From Paractinoplanes aksuensis (GTDB taxonomy: Bacteria; Actinomycetota; Actinomycetes; Mycobacteriales; Micromonosporaceae), in assembly GCF_024137025.1 (NCBI RefSeq), contig NZ_JAMYJR010000012.1:1-64000 (forward strand): DNA of 64,000 nucleotides, read 5' to 3'. Under the pieces are notes generated by a model that did no database searches, was not told the origin of the DNA, and saw nothing but the letters and a program-made list of their open reading frames with translations. Each line of letters begins with the position of its first letter. Positions within the stretch are counted from its first letter, which is position 1. Of this stretch, positions 33,308 through 42,798 are shown in pieces. A program made the translations under genes and the position numbers.

Positions 33308-33855
33308 GGGTATGGAACCTCCGGGCAGTAAGCGGGGCGGCAACCGATCAATCCTCCCCGCTTACCCTGGGAGCTTGCTGAGCAATCCGCCGCTTATCCA
33401 GGGACTTTACCCGGGCCGGAGGCTCACGCGGCCCGTTATCGCCGCGCGGCCGACTGCTCCTGGCGATGATTACTCAGAGTAGAGAAGCGACGAGGGCTGC
33501 ACTCTCCGTCATTGACGCTCACGGTCATCGGCGCTCCTCGATCGGGGTACACCAAATGCATAGATAGACGTGCATTAAAACGTTAACATTGCTTTACGAG
33601 CCCTTCACGGAGCTCTCATAGTCGCAGGTCAGAGCGCTGAGGCAGGATGCATCGGCGATCTCACCACATCGGAGCGAAACTTTGTCTGATGAGGACGTTG
33701 CGCTGAGTTGACCACGCTGGCATGCTACCCGATGTCGTTCTGGGGGACGCACACCGTAACGTTCGCTGTACGCAGTGGGCATCACTTTCGGTAATCACCT
33801 GGCGGGGAAGGCCGAGATAACCCCTTGTGACATCGAAGTGGAGAGGAGACGTGCC
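33308..33855. other. 548-bp divergent intergenic region (terC leader and GPP34 promoter)
   Basis: The 230 bp next to terC contain several related GGATAAGCGG/GGGTAAGCGG words and a hairpin. The middle (33550-33610) is AT-rich (TTAAAACGTTAACATT) and probably holds promoters for both directions. No gene is supported here; the frame upstream of the GPP34 gene from 33775 is not preferred because a ribosome-binding site lies right before 33856. Confidence 0.5.
33328..33365 (-). promoter_or_regulatory. Hairpin in the terC 5' leader
   Basis: GTAAGCGGGG and CCCCGCTTAC (33328-33337 / 33356-33365) pair perfectly around an 18-nt loop, ending 11 bases before the GGAGG of terC in the transcript. Related AAGCGG and CCCAGGG/CCCTGGA words upstream could form alternative pairings. 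This suggests post-transcriptional control. It does not match the yybP-ykoY Mn2+ riboswitch core that I can recall. Confidence 0.5.
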
Positions 33856-34506
33856 GTGACCGCATCGGCACAGCTACCCCTCGCCGACGATCTGTTTCTC
33901 ACGGCCCATGACTCGGTCAAGGGCAAGTGCCTGCTCTCCCCGGCGACGCTGGGGCTGGGCATGGCGTCCGCCCTCATCGGCGAACTGGTGCTCTGGCGCC
34001 GCGTCGACGTTGTGGACGGCAAGATTCAGATCATCGACGACCGCCCCACCGGCGACCCCGCCGCCACCGCCGTCCTCGACCAGCTGCTGCGCGAGGGGCA
34101 TCATCGCGCCGTCCGCGACTGGATCTCGTTCCTGGCCACCGGTGTGGCGACCGACCTGGTCGAACGCCGTCTCGCCCGCTCCGCCCTGGTGCAGCGGCAA
34201 GAGAAGCGCGGCCTGTTCGGATCCAAGGTCACCTTCGTGCCGTCCGACTCGATGATCGCCGGGTGGCCCGCCACCCGGGTCCGCACGTTCATCGGCCGCG
34301 GTGAGCTGCTCGACATCCCCGACCTGGTCCTGGCCGGCCTGATTCTGGCCACCGGCCTCGACCAGCACGTCTTTCTCACCCTCGACGCCCGCGGCCGGGG
34401 CCAGCTCTTCGACCAGCTCAAGCGCCGCCTCCCGGCCATGCTGCTCGAACTGATCAGCCAGGCCGAGGCCGCGGTGGGCGACGCCGTGATGGCCCGGCGC
34501 GCCTGA
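33856..34506 (+). CDS. GPP34 (GOLPH3/Vps74-like) family protein
   Basis: 216 residues from GTG 33856, with GAGAGGAGAC upstream. The pattern LADDLFLTAHD, KCLLSPATLGLGMASALIGELVL and ERRLARSALV, RRGLFG/FVPSD matches the GPP34 domain. In eukaryotes it binds PI4P; in actinobacteria many copies exist with unclear roles, perhaps membrane-phosphoinositide binding. It precedes an amino-acid permease by 52 bp. Confidence 0.88.
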   Translation: MTASAQLPLADDLFLTAHDSVKGKCLLSPATLGLGMASALIGELVLWRRVDVVDGKIQIIDDRPTGDPAATAVLDQLLREGHHRAVRDWISFLATGVATDLVERRLARSALVQRQEKRGLFGSKVTFVPSDSMIAGWPATRVRTFIGRGELLDIPDLVLAGLILATGLDQHVFLTLDARGRGQLFDQLKRRLPAMLLELISQAEAAVGDAVMARRA

Positions 34507-34558
34507 GCACTCTCACCACCCTCTAACCCCCTTCTCAACCCCCTATCTGGAGATCGGT

Positions 34559-36082
34559 GTGTCTTCGACCGCAACAAAACCCCCACAGAGCCAGCTGTCC
34601 ACAGCGCTGGCCAAGGACCGGCTCGGCGTCGCCGCGGTGGTCTTCTTCGTCATGTCCGCCGCGGCCCCGCTCACCGTGGTCGCCGGGGTGGTGCCCACCG
34701 GCATCGCCGTCACGGAGCTGACCAGCATCTCGATCGCGTTCGTGGCCGTCGCCGTCGTCCTGGCCATCTTCGCCGTCGGCTACGTGGCCATGGCCCGGCA
34801 CATCGCCAACGCGGGCGCCTTCTACGCGTACATCTCGCAGGGAATCGGCCGGCCGCTCGGCGTCGGCGCATCGTGGGTCGCGCTGCTGGCCTACAACATG
34901 TTCCAGATCGCGGCCTACGGCGGCTTCGGCGCCATCGCGTCCCCGCTGTTCGACAAGTGGTTCGGGCTCGACATCCAGTGGTGGATCCTGGCCCTGGTCG
35001 TCTGGGCGCTGACCGCTGTGCTCGGCGTCCGCGATGTCGCCGTCAACGGCAAGGTGCTGGCCACGCTGCTCGTGGCCGAGATCGTGGTCGTCTTCGCGTT
35101 CAGCGTCGCCGACCTGTTCTCGCCCAACTTCGCCGCGTCCTCGGCCCCGGTCGACGTGAGCAGCCTGGTCGGCGCGGGCTCGGGCGCGCTGCTGGCCATG
35201 GCCATCACCGGCTTCGTCGGCTTCGAGCAGTCCGTGGTCTTCAGCGAGGAGTCGCGCGACCCGCGCCGTACGGTGCCCCGGGCCACGTACATCGCTATTG
35301 CTCTCATCGCCGTGCTGTACGGCTTCGCGGCGTGGTCGATGATCTCGGCCGCCGGCCCCGACGTCGTCGGCCGGGCCGGCGCCGAGGGCCCCGACCTGTT
35401 CTTCAACGTCGCCTCCGACCAGCTCGGCGGTCGCGCCGTCGACCTCGGCTACGCGCTGTTCCTGACCTCGTTGATCGCCGCGATGATCTCGTTCCACAAC
35501 ATCATCGCCCGCTACATGTTCTCGCTCGGCCGCGAAGGGGTGCTGCCCCGCACGTTCGGCCGCACCGTGCCCGGCACCGGCGCGCCCAAGAACGGCTCGC
35601 TCGTGCAGAGCGCCCTCGGCCTGACCGTCATCGTCGTCTACGCCGTCGCCGGCTGGGACCCGCTGGTCAACCTGTTCTTCTGGGGCGGCAGCGGGGGCGG
35701 CATCGGCGTGCTGCTGCTGATCACCCTGACGTCGTTCGCGGTCATCGGCTACTTCGTGCGGCACCCCGAGGGTGAGGACTTCTGGCACCGCCTGGGCGCG
35801 CCCGTCCTCGGCTCGATCCTGCTGGTGATCATGTCGTACCTGGCCCTGAGCAACATCGCCACGCTGTTCGGCGTCGAGCCCGGCAGCGAGCCGACCTGGG
35901 TCGTGCCGCTGGCCTTCGCCGTGCTGCTGCTGGCCGGCATCGCCTGGGCGCTGATCCTGCGGGGCAGCAAGCCGCATGTGTACGCCGGTATCGGCCTGGG
36001 CGCCCGCAGCTCCACCGCCGCCGGCACGGGCGGGTTCACCGCCGCTCTCTCCTCCACCGACAACCAGAAGGACCAGCTGTGA
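34559..36082 (+). CDS. APC-family amino acid permease
   Basis: 507 residues from GTG 34559. Twelve predicted helices; the first carries the APC signature AAPLTVVAGVVPTGIAVT, and the GFVGFEQSVVFSEESRDPRRTVPRA loop 6 region is typical of the AAT/APC group. It imports or exchanges amino acids or amines with protons. Its stop overlaps the acetyltransferase start (GTGA), so the two may handle the same amine substrate. Confidence 0.93.
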   Translation: MSSTATKPPQSQLSTALAKDRLGVAAVVFFVMSAAAPLTVVAGVVPTGIAVTELTSISIAFVAVAVVLAIFAVGYVAMARHIANAGAFYAYISQGIGRPLGVGASWVALLAYNMFQIAAYGGFGAIASPLFDKWFGLDIQWWILALVVWALTAVLGVRDVAVNGKVLATLLVAEIVVVFAFSVADLFSPNFAASSAPVDVSSLVGAGSGALLAMAITGFVGFEQSVVFSEESRDPRRTVPRATYIAIALIAVLYGFAAWSMISAAGPDVVGRAGAEGPDLFFNVASDQLGGRAVDLGYALFLTSLIAAMISFHNIIARYMFSLGREGVLPRTFGRTVPGTGAPKNGSLVQSALGLTVIVVYAVAGWDPLVNLFFWGGSGGGIGVLLLITLTSFAVIGYFVRHPEGEDFWHRLGAPVLGSILLVIMSYLALSNIATLFGVEPGSEPTWVVPLAFAVLLLAGIAWALILRGSKPHVYAGIGLGARSSTAAGTGGFTAALSSTDNQKDQL

Positions 36083-36681
36083 CGTTCCCCCCGATCCGCC
36101 CCGCCCGTGACGAGGAGATCCCTGCCGTCGGGCACCTGATCAGCCTGTCGTTCTTCAACCTGGACGCGAACGCCTACCTCGTTCCGTCCGAGGCCGACCG
36201 GCTCAAGGTCATGGCCGACTTCTTCACGCTGCTCACCGAGCACGCCCAGAAGTACGGCCGGGTCGATGTCGTCGACCTGCCCGACGGCACCGGCCTGGCC
36301 GCGACCGCTGTCTGGTTCGACTACACCAAGGAGTCGCCGGACCCCGAGGCGTACGAGGAGAGGCTGCAGGCCTTGGCCGGCGACTACATCGACCGGTTCG
36401 TCGCGCTCGACCTGCTCTTCGAGAAGCACCACCCGCACGACGCGCACTGGCACCTCGCCTTCCTGGCCGTCCACCCCGACCACCAGCACCACGGTCTGGG
36501 CGGCGATCTGATGCGTACGGTGCACAACGAGCTCGAGGCGGCCGGCGTGCCCGCCTACCTCGAGGCCACGAACGAGAACAACGTGCGCCTGTACCGCCGC
36601 AGCGGCTACGCCGACATGGACCCGTTCGAGATGCTGCTCCCCGACGGCACCCCGTTCTTCCGGATGTGGCGCGCCGTCTGA
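36079..36681 (+). CDS. GNAT-family N-acetyltransferase
   Basis: 200 residues starting at the GTG overlapping the permease stop. The acetyl-CoA loop is visible in LAFLAVHPDHQHHGLGGDLM and the C-terminal part (YLEATNENNVRLYRRSGYAD) is the usual GNAT end. Translational coupling to the permease suggests acetylation of the transported amine or amino acid. Confidence 0.92.
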   Translation: MTFPPIRPARDEEIPAVGHLISLSFFNLDANAYLVPSEADRLKVMADFFTLLTEHAQKYGRVDVVDLPDGTGLAATAVWFDYTKESPDPEAYEERLQALAGDYIDRFVALDLLFEKHHPHDAHWHLAFLAVHPDHQHHGLGGDLMRTVHNELEAAGVPAYLEATNENNVRLYRRSGYADMDPFEMLLPDGTPFFRMWRAV

Positions 36682-36689
36682 GTTCCCTG

Positions 36690-36720
36690 GGGGACGCGGC
36701 CACCGTCCGGTCGCGTCCCC
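36690..36720. terminator. Hairpin between convergent genes
   Basis: GGGGACGCG (36690-36698) and CGCGTCCCC (36712-36720) pair perfectly with a 13-nt loop, between the acetyltransferase stop (36681) and the kinase stop (36726). Confidence 0.7.
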
Positions 36721-36725
36721 TGCCC

Positions 36726-38516
36726 TCACCAGCTGAAGGCGGGCCCGCGCGCCTTGCCACCCGGGATCAGCGGGCGCTGCGTGTACTCCCACGTCTGCAC
36801 CAGCACCAGCTCGCGCCCGCGCGGTGGCTGGAAGTCGACCGGCCCGCAACTGTGCTTCAGCGCGAAGTCGGTGAACATCAAAGCCTTACAGGTGTACGGC
36901 CCGGCGACCACATCGTCCCCGGCCGCGTCCCGCAGCGTCAGCGAGATGTCGAGCTGAAGTCCCGGCATGGCTTCCATCTGGCCGATCACCCGTACGCCGC
37001 TTCCCACCGCATGGCACGGCCGCGCCAGCACCGGATGGCCGAGATCCCAGTCGTACTGATCGCCACAACGCCACGGCCCGAACTTGGCCTCGACCCGCCC
37101 ACCACCCGGACCGGCCGAAGCCCCCACACCAGCCGGCCCGGCCGACGCCCCGACCCCGACCCCCGCTCCCGCACTGGTGGTCGGCCCGGCCGGACGACCC
37201 GCACCCCCACCCTCACCGGTCCCGGCCGGCGCGACCGGTCCACCGGGCAGACCGGGTAGCCCCGACCCCGACTCCGGCGGCAGGCCGGGCCCGCCGCTCG
37301 GCAGCGCCGACACCCTCGGCGGAGCCGACGAGCGAGGCCGGGCGCCAACGGCGGCCCCGGCACTCGGCTGCACCGAGGCCTGAGGTGCTGCGGCAGCCGG
37401 GGAGTCGCCACCCGAGTCGATCAGCTGCCACGCGTTGAAGCCGCCCAGCCCCGACAGCGCCACGGTCCCCGCGAGCAGGGCCGCCATCGCCCAGGGGCGC
37501 CGCCACATCCACGACTTCGGCCCGTTGCGCGGCCGTTTGCGAGAAGACACCGGGCGTACGGAGGGATGGGACACTGCCCGCAGGCCGAGCTGCGCGGTTC
37601 CGCCAGTGACGACGGTGGCGTCACCCGGCGCGGTCAGGGCCGGAACGCCGGCGGTCGAGCGGGCCAGCTCCCGCAGCGCGACCCCCAGCTCGGCGGTGGT
37701 CGGGCGCTGCTCCGGGTCCTTGGCCAGGCACCAGTCGATCAGCTCCCACACGGCGTCGGGCAGCCCGGCCGGCCGTTGCGGGGTGTCGTCGAGGTGCCCC
37801 CGCAGCACGGCGAGCGGCTCCCCGGCGTACGGGGGAGTGCCGGTCAGAAGTTCGAAAAGGACGATGCCCGCCGAATACACATCGGACGCGGGCACGGCCT
37901 CACCCTGAATAGCCTCGGGCGCCATGTAGTGCGGCGTGCCCACGATGGCCTGCGGCGTGGTGAGCCCCGCCGTGTCGAGCACCCGCGCGATGCCGAAGTC
38001 GGTGAGCCGGACCTCGAGCCGCCCGTCGTTCTGCTGCAACAGAATGTTGTCCGGCTTGACGTCCCGATGCACGACCCCCAGTTCGTGCGCCTGGGCCAGC
38101 GCCGCCGCCACCTGGGCCAGCAGATCGGCGGCGTCGGCCGGCGCGAGCGTGCCCTCGGCCCGCAGGTGGTTGCGCAGGCTACCCCCGGCGACATAGTCCA
38201 TGACCAGCGCGAGCGACCCACCCGCGCTGAACAGGTCCCGCACGCCGACGATGTTCTCGTGCCGCATCATCATCAGGATCGTGCGCTCCTGCACGAACCG
38301 TATGACCAGCTTCGGCTGACGCAACAGCCCTTCGTGCAACAGCTTGACGGCCACATCGGCCCCGGTACTCCGATCGATGCCACGCCACACTGTCCCGGTG
38401 GCGCCATGCCCGACCGGGCACACGAGAACGTACGAGTTGCCGACACAACGCCCACTGAGGTCGGCCGTAGCCGCCTCACCGGAAACACTGCCGGTCACGG
38501 AGGGGAAAGACTGCAC
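36726..38516 (-). CDS. Transmembrane Ser/Thr protein kinase
   Basis: 596 residues. Kinase domain about 25-300: VGHGATGTVWRG glycine loop, AVKLL lysine, HRDVKPDN catalytic loop, TDFGIAR, GTPHYMAPE. A basic juxtamembrane stretch (SRKRPRNGPKSWMWRRP) leads to one helix at about 350-370 (WAMAALLAGTVALSGLGGF). Outside are a long Pro/Gly/Ala/Ser linker and a C-terminal domain of about 110 residues with four cysteines (WRCGDQ, RPCHAV, YTCKAL, HSCGPV), probably two disulfides. This sensor domain is not PASTA; its ligand is unknown. Confidence 0.94.
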   Translation of the reverse strand: MQSFPSVTGSVSGEAATADLSGRCVGNSYVLVCPVGHGATGTVWRGIDRSTGADVAVKLLHEGLLRQPKLVIRFVQERTILMMMRHENIVGVRDLFSAGGSLALVMDYVAGGSLRNHLRAEGTLAPADAADLLAQVAAALAQAHELGVVHRDVKPDNILLQQNDGRLEVRLTDFGIARVLDTAGLTTPQAIVGTPHYMAPEAIQGEAVPASDVYSAGIVLFELLTGTPPYAGEPLAVLRGHLDDTPQRPAGLPDAVWELIDWCLAKDPEQRPTTAELGVALRELARSTAGVPALTAPGDATVVTGGTAQLGLRAVSHPSVRPVSSRKRPRNGPKSWMWRRPWAMAALLAGTVALSGLGGFNAWQLIDSGGDSPAAAAPQASVQPSAGAAVGARPRSSAPPRVSALPSGGPGLPPESGSGLPGLPGGPVAPAGTGEGGGAGRPAGPTTSAGAGVGVGASAGPAGVGASAGPGGGRVEAKFGPWRCGDQYDWDLGHPVLARPCHAVGSGVRVIGQMEAMPGLQLDISLTLRDAAGDDVVAGPYTCKALMFTDFALKHSCGPVDFQPPRGRELVLVQTWEYTQRPLIPGGKARGPAFSW

Positions 38517-39122
<606 letters not shown>

Positions 39123-39151
39123 ACCCGTCCCAGCGCGAGAGAGCCGCGGTC

Positions 39152-39907
39152 TTACCCCGCACTGAGATTCAGCTCGAAGCTGTAGCGACTGGCCCGATAG
39201 ACGTGGCTGCCGTATTCGAGGGCGCGCCCGCCGGCGTCCCAGGCCGTGCGGGTCATCGTCAGCAGAGAGGCGCCGCGCTTCTCGGTCAAGGTCTTGGCCT
39301 CCGCCGACGTGGCCGAGCGGGCGCCGATCACCTGGGTGGCGATGCGCGGCGTCAGCCCGTTGCGGCGCAGCAGCTCGTAGAGCCCGTGCGTAGCCAGATC
39401 ATCCTGGGTCAGCGGCAGGACATCCAGCGGGATGGCGTTGTGCATCAGCGCCAGCGGCTCGCCCCCCGCGTACCGGAGGCGTTCGATCCAGGTGACCGGG
39501 GTCCCCGGCGCCACCTCGAGCGCGTTGGCGATCAGATCCGGGGCCGGCATCACTTCGAGCCGCAACACTTCGGTGCGCGGCGCCCGATCACCCGCGACGA
39601 GGTCGTCGTACAGGCTGGACAGTTCGACCGGCCGCCGGACCTTCGGGTGGACGACCTGCGTGCCCACCCCCCGCTTGCGGATCAGCATGCCCCGCTCGAC
39701 CAGGTATTGGATGGCCCGCCGGGTCGTCGGCCGGGAGACGCCGAGGCGTTCGGCCAGGTCGACCTCGTTCTCGATGCGGGCGCCGACGCCGATCTCGCCC
39801 TTTTCGATCAGCTCTTGCAGTCGCGTCGCGACCTGGAAGTACAGCGGTACCGGGCTGGTCCTGTCCACCTCGACCGGACGGACACGACCCTGCAGTTCGG
39901 ACGTCAC
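39152..39907 (-). CDS. GntR-family repressor with UTRA domain, probable inositol regulator
   Basis: 251 residues from GTG 39907, with GGAGCGAGG upstream; a frame from 39964 would run over the operator. Winged helix about 20-85 (LYFQVATRLQELIEKGEIGV, LAERLGVSRPTTRRAIQYLV) and UTRA effector domain about 100-245 (VTWIERLRYAGGEPLALMHN, GLYELLRRNGLTPR). It is divergent from iolC with a perfect palindrome between, so it probably represses the iol operon until an inositol intermediate binds UTRA. Confidence 0.92.
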   Translation of the reverse strand: MTSELQGRVRPVEVDRTSPVPLYFQVATRLQELIEKGEIGVGARIENEVDLAERLGVSRPTTRRAIQYLVERGMLIRKRGVGTQVVHPKVRRPVELSSLYDDLVAGDRAPRTEVLRLEVMPAPDLIANALEVAPGTPVTWIERLRYAGGEPLALMHNAIPLDVLPLTQDDLATHGLYELLRRNGLTPRIATQVIGARSATSAEAKTLTEKRGASLLTMTRTAWDAGGRALEYGSHVYRASRYSFELNLSAG

Positions 39908-39928
39908 CGCGGATCCTCGCTCCTGGAG

Positions 39929-39942
39929 TTTGTCATGACAAA
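39929..39942. promoter_or_regulatory. 14-bp perfect palindrome, GntR/IolR operator
   Basis: TTTGTCATGACAAA is perfectly symmetric and lies 22 bp upstream of the gntR start and about 170 bp before iolC. I found no second copy in the window. Confidence 0.8.
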
Positions 39943-40110
39943 GTATTGACGTACGCGGCTCCAAGTTATTACATCGAAAGCAGCAAACCTAGGGTCGCCG
40001 GGTGACTACCGGTGGTCATCATCTTCTTTTCACCGCGCCGTAACGAGCACGGCAACTGGTGCGCTTCAGCGTGCCCACCTCGCGCCTTTCCAACGTCCGG
40101 AGGCTGACGC

Positions 40111-41061
40111 ATGCCCGCCGACGAGGTATTGACAATGGGACGCATAGGCGTCGACCTGTACCCGCAGCAGATCGGCGCGTCGCTGCGGGAAGTGCGCACC
40201 TTTGCCAAGTTTCTCGGGGGCAGCGCGACCAATGTGGCCGTCGCCGCGGCACGCTACGGCCGGCGGTCCGCGGTCATCACGCGGACCGGGGACGACCCGT
40301 TCGGCGCTTTCCTGCACGACGCTCTGCGCGGGTTCGGGGTGGACGACCGCTACGTGACGCCGGTGGCCAGCCTGCCGACGCCGGTGACGTTCTGCGAGAT
40401 CTTCCCGCCCGACGACTTCCCGCTGTACTTCTATCGGTTCCCCAAGGCGCCCGACCTCGAGATCCACCCGTCCGAACTGGACTACGACGCGATCCGCGCC
40501 GCCGACATCTTCTGGATCACCGGCACCGGCCTCTCCCAGGAACCGAGCCGGACCGCCACCCTCAACGCCCTCAAACATCGCAATAAATCAGGTATCACCG
40601 TTTTCGACCTCGACTACCGCCCCATGTTCTGGCAGTCCCGCGAAGAGGCCCGCCATTGGTACGCCCACGCCCTGCCCTACGCGACAGTCGCCGTGGGCAA
40701 CCTCGACGAAGCGGATACGGCAGTGGATCAACGCCGGCCCAAAGAAGCGGCGGCCGCGTTGCACGAGGCCGGCATCGAGCTGGCGGTGATCAAGCAGGGG
40801 CCCGCGGGGGTCCTCGCTTCGAAAGCCGGCACACAGGCAGAAGTCCCCCCGGTCCCGGTCGAGGTGGTCAACGGCCTAGGCGCCGGCGATGCCTTCGGCG
40901 GCGCCCTCTGCCACGGCCTCCTGGCGGGCTGGGAGCTCGAGACGACGATGCGCTTCGCCAACGCCGCCGGAGCCATCGTCGCCTCGCGCTTGTCCTGCGC
41001 CGACGCCATGCCGACCGAGACCGAAGTCCGTGACCTGCTAGGGGAGGCCAAGCATGCCTGA
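40111..41061 (+). CDS. iolC: 5-dehydro-2-deoxygluconokinase
   Basis: 316 residues, PfkB/ribokinase family, with CCGGAGG eight bases before ATG. The N-terminal signature FLGGSATNVAVAAARYG and the C-terminal GLGAGDAFGGALCHGL anion-hole/catalytic Asp motif are present. It phosphorylates 2-deoxy-5-keto-D-gluconate in myo-inositol catabolism. It is the first gene of the iol operon, and its last eight bases overlap the next gene. Confidence 0.93.
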   Translation: MPADEVLTMGRIGVDLYPQQIGASLREVRTFAKFLGGSATNVAVAAARYGRRSAVITRTGDDPFGAFLHDALRGFGVDDRYVTPVASLPTPVTFCEIFPPDDFPLYFYRFPKAPDLEIHPSELDYDAIRAADIFWITGTGLSQEPSRTATLNALKHRNKSGITVFDLDYRPMFWQSREEARHWYAHALPYATVAVGNLDEADTAVDQRRPKEAAAALHEAGIELAVIKQGPAGVLASKAGTQAEVPPVPVEVVNGLGAGDAFGGALCHGLLAGWELETTMRFANAAGAIVASRLSCADAMPTETEVRDLLGEAKHA

Positions 41062-41911
41062 CCTCGACGACCTCCTCGACATCCGCACCCGCCGCCCGGC
41101 CGCCATCGCCGCCGCCGCCTCGGCCCGGCGCAAGCCGACCAGCCTGTTCGGCCCGCACGGCAAGCTGATGATCATCGCCGCCGACCACCCGGCCCGCGGC
41201 GCGCTGCGGGCCGGCGACGACCCCCTGGCCATGGCCAACCGCACCGACCTGCTCGACCGCATCCGCACAGCGTTGGCCCGCCCCGGCGTCAACGGCGTGC
41301 TCGGCACCCCCGACATTCTGGAAGACCTGCTGCTGCTGGGCGCGCTCGACGACAAGGTCGTGATCGGCTCGATGAACCGGGGCGGGCTGGCCGGCACGTC
41401 GTTCGAGATCGACGACCGGTTCACCGCGTACGACGCCGAGAGCATCGCCGCGGCCGGCTTCGAGGGCGGCAAGATGCTGTTGCGCATCGACCCGGACGAC
41501 CCCGGCACCGTGGCCACGTTGCAGTCGTGCGGCGCCGCGGTCGGCGAGCTGGCCGCCCGGCGGCGGATGGCCATGGTCGAGCCGTTCATCTCGCACCGGG
41601 TCGACGGCCGGGTCCGCAACGAGCTGACGGCCGAGGCGATGATTCGCGCGATGACCGTCGCGGCCGGGCTGGGCACCACGTCGGCCTACACGTGGCTCAA
41701 GGTGCCGGTCGTCCGTGAGATGGAAAAGGTCATGGCCTCGACCACGCTGCCCGCGCTCATTCTCGGTGGGGAGGGCGAGGCCGCGTACGCGGAATGGCGC
41801 AAGGCTCTTGACCTGCCGACCGTGCAGGGTCTGGTGATCGGCCGCTCGCTGCTCTACCCGGCGCGCGGTTCCGTGACCGACGCGGTGGACCGGGCGGTGA
41901 GCCTGCTGTGA
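41054..41911 (+). CDS. Cgl0159-type TIM-barrel aldolase-like protein
   Basis: 285 residues. Class I aldolase-like barrel: GKLMIIAADHPARGALRAGD, KMLLRIDPDDPGT, MVEPFISHR, TWLKVPVVREMEKVMAS (candidate Schiff-base Lys), LILGGEGEA. Proteins of this Cgl0159 type sit in actinobacterial inositol clusters. It most likely cleaves 2-deoxy-5-keto-gluconate 6-phosphate in place of IolJ, which is absent; this assignment is inference from context. Start overlaps iolC; stop overlaps iolB. Confidence 0.85.
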   Translation: MPDLDDLLDIRTRRPAAIAAAASARRKPTSLFGPHGKLMIIAADHPARGALRAGDDPLAMANRTDLLDRIRTALARPGVNGVLGTPDILEDLLLLGALDDKVVIGSMNRGGLAGTSFEIDDRFTAYDAESIAAAGFEGGKMLLRIDPDDPGTVATLQSCGAAVGELAARRRMAMVEPFISHRVDGRVRNELTAEAMIRAMTVAAGLGTTSAYTWLKVPVVREMEKVMASTTLPALILGGEGEAAYAEWRKALDLPTVQGLVIGRSLLYPARGSVTDAVDRAVSLL

Positions 41912-42798
41912 ACACCCGGGTCAACCCGATCATGCCGCGGGGCAGCACCGCCGAGAAGCCGTTCGACGTGGTGGTGACGCCCGAGAACGCGGGCTGGACG
42001 TTCAGCGGGCTGCGCGTGCTCGACCTGCCGGTGGGCTCGCGCGCGAAGTTCGTGACCGGCGAGGACGAGATGCTGGTGCTGCCGCTCTCCGGTGGCTGCG
42101 ACGTGACCTGCGACGACGAGCGGATGACGCTGACCGGGCGGCGCTCGGTGTTCACCCGGGTCACCGACTTCGCCTATCTGCCCCGCGACGCCACGGTGAC
42201 CGTGCGCGCCCCCAACGGCGGGCGGTTCGCGCTGCCCTCGGCCCGGGCGACCCGGCGGCTGCCGTTCCGTTACGGCGCGGCCGAGGACGTCGCGGTCGAG
42301 CTGCGCGGGGCCGGGCAGGCCAGCCGGCAGGTCAACAACTTCTGCACGCCGGAACGGTTCGAGGCCGACCGGCTGATCGCCTGCGAGGTGCTGACCCCGG
42401 GCGGCAACTGGTCGTCGTACCCGCCGCACAAGCACGACGAGCAGGGCGAAGGCGAGTCCTGCCTCGAGGAGATCTACTACTACGAGGTCGCGGCCTCGCC
42501 GGACGGCGCCGCGGGCAGCGCCTACCAGCGGGTCTACGGGCATGCCGACCGGCCCATCGAGGTCTGCGCCGAGGTGCGTACGGGCGACGTGGTGCTCATC
42601 CCGTACGGCTGGCACGGCCCGTCGATGGCCGCCCCCGGCTACGACCTCTACTACCTCAACGTCATGGCCGGCCCCGGCGCGCGCGAGTGGCTGGTCCGCG
42701 ACGACCCGGCGCACGGCTGGGTGCGCGGCTCGTGGAACGGCGTGCCCGTCGATCCGCGTCTGCCGCTGACCGACCGCAACGAGAGGACGCGTTCGTGA
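41908..42798 (+). CDS. iolB: 5-deoxy-glucuronate isomerase
   Basis: 296 residues from GTG 41908. A bicupin with the metal-binding stretch PPHKHDEQ followed by CLEEIYYYE, and a second cupin block ending DVVLIPYGWHGPSMAAPGYD. It converts 5-deoxy-glucuronate to 2-deoxy-5-keto-gluconate. It overlaps both neighbours by four bases. Confidence 0.95.
   Translation: MNTRVNPIMPRGSTAEKPFDVVVTPENAGWTFSGLRVLDLPVGSRAKFVTGEDEMLVLPLSGGCDVTCDDERMTLTGRRSVFTRVTDFAYLPRDATVTVRAPNGGRFALPSARATRRLPFRYGAAEDVAVELRGAGQASRQVNNFCTPERFEADRLIACEVLTPGGNWSSYPPHKHDEQGEGESCLEEIYYYEVAASPDGAAGSAYQRVYGHADRPIEVCAEVRTGDVVLIPYGWHGPSMAAPGYDLYYLNVMAGPGAREWLVRDDPAHGWVRGSWNGVPVDPRLPLTDRNERTRS

Noticed and set aside
33308..33560. yybP-ykoY (Mn2+) riboswitch upstream of terC
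   Set aside because: The conserved core motifs of that class could not be located; only a hairpin and repeated words are seen.
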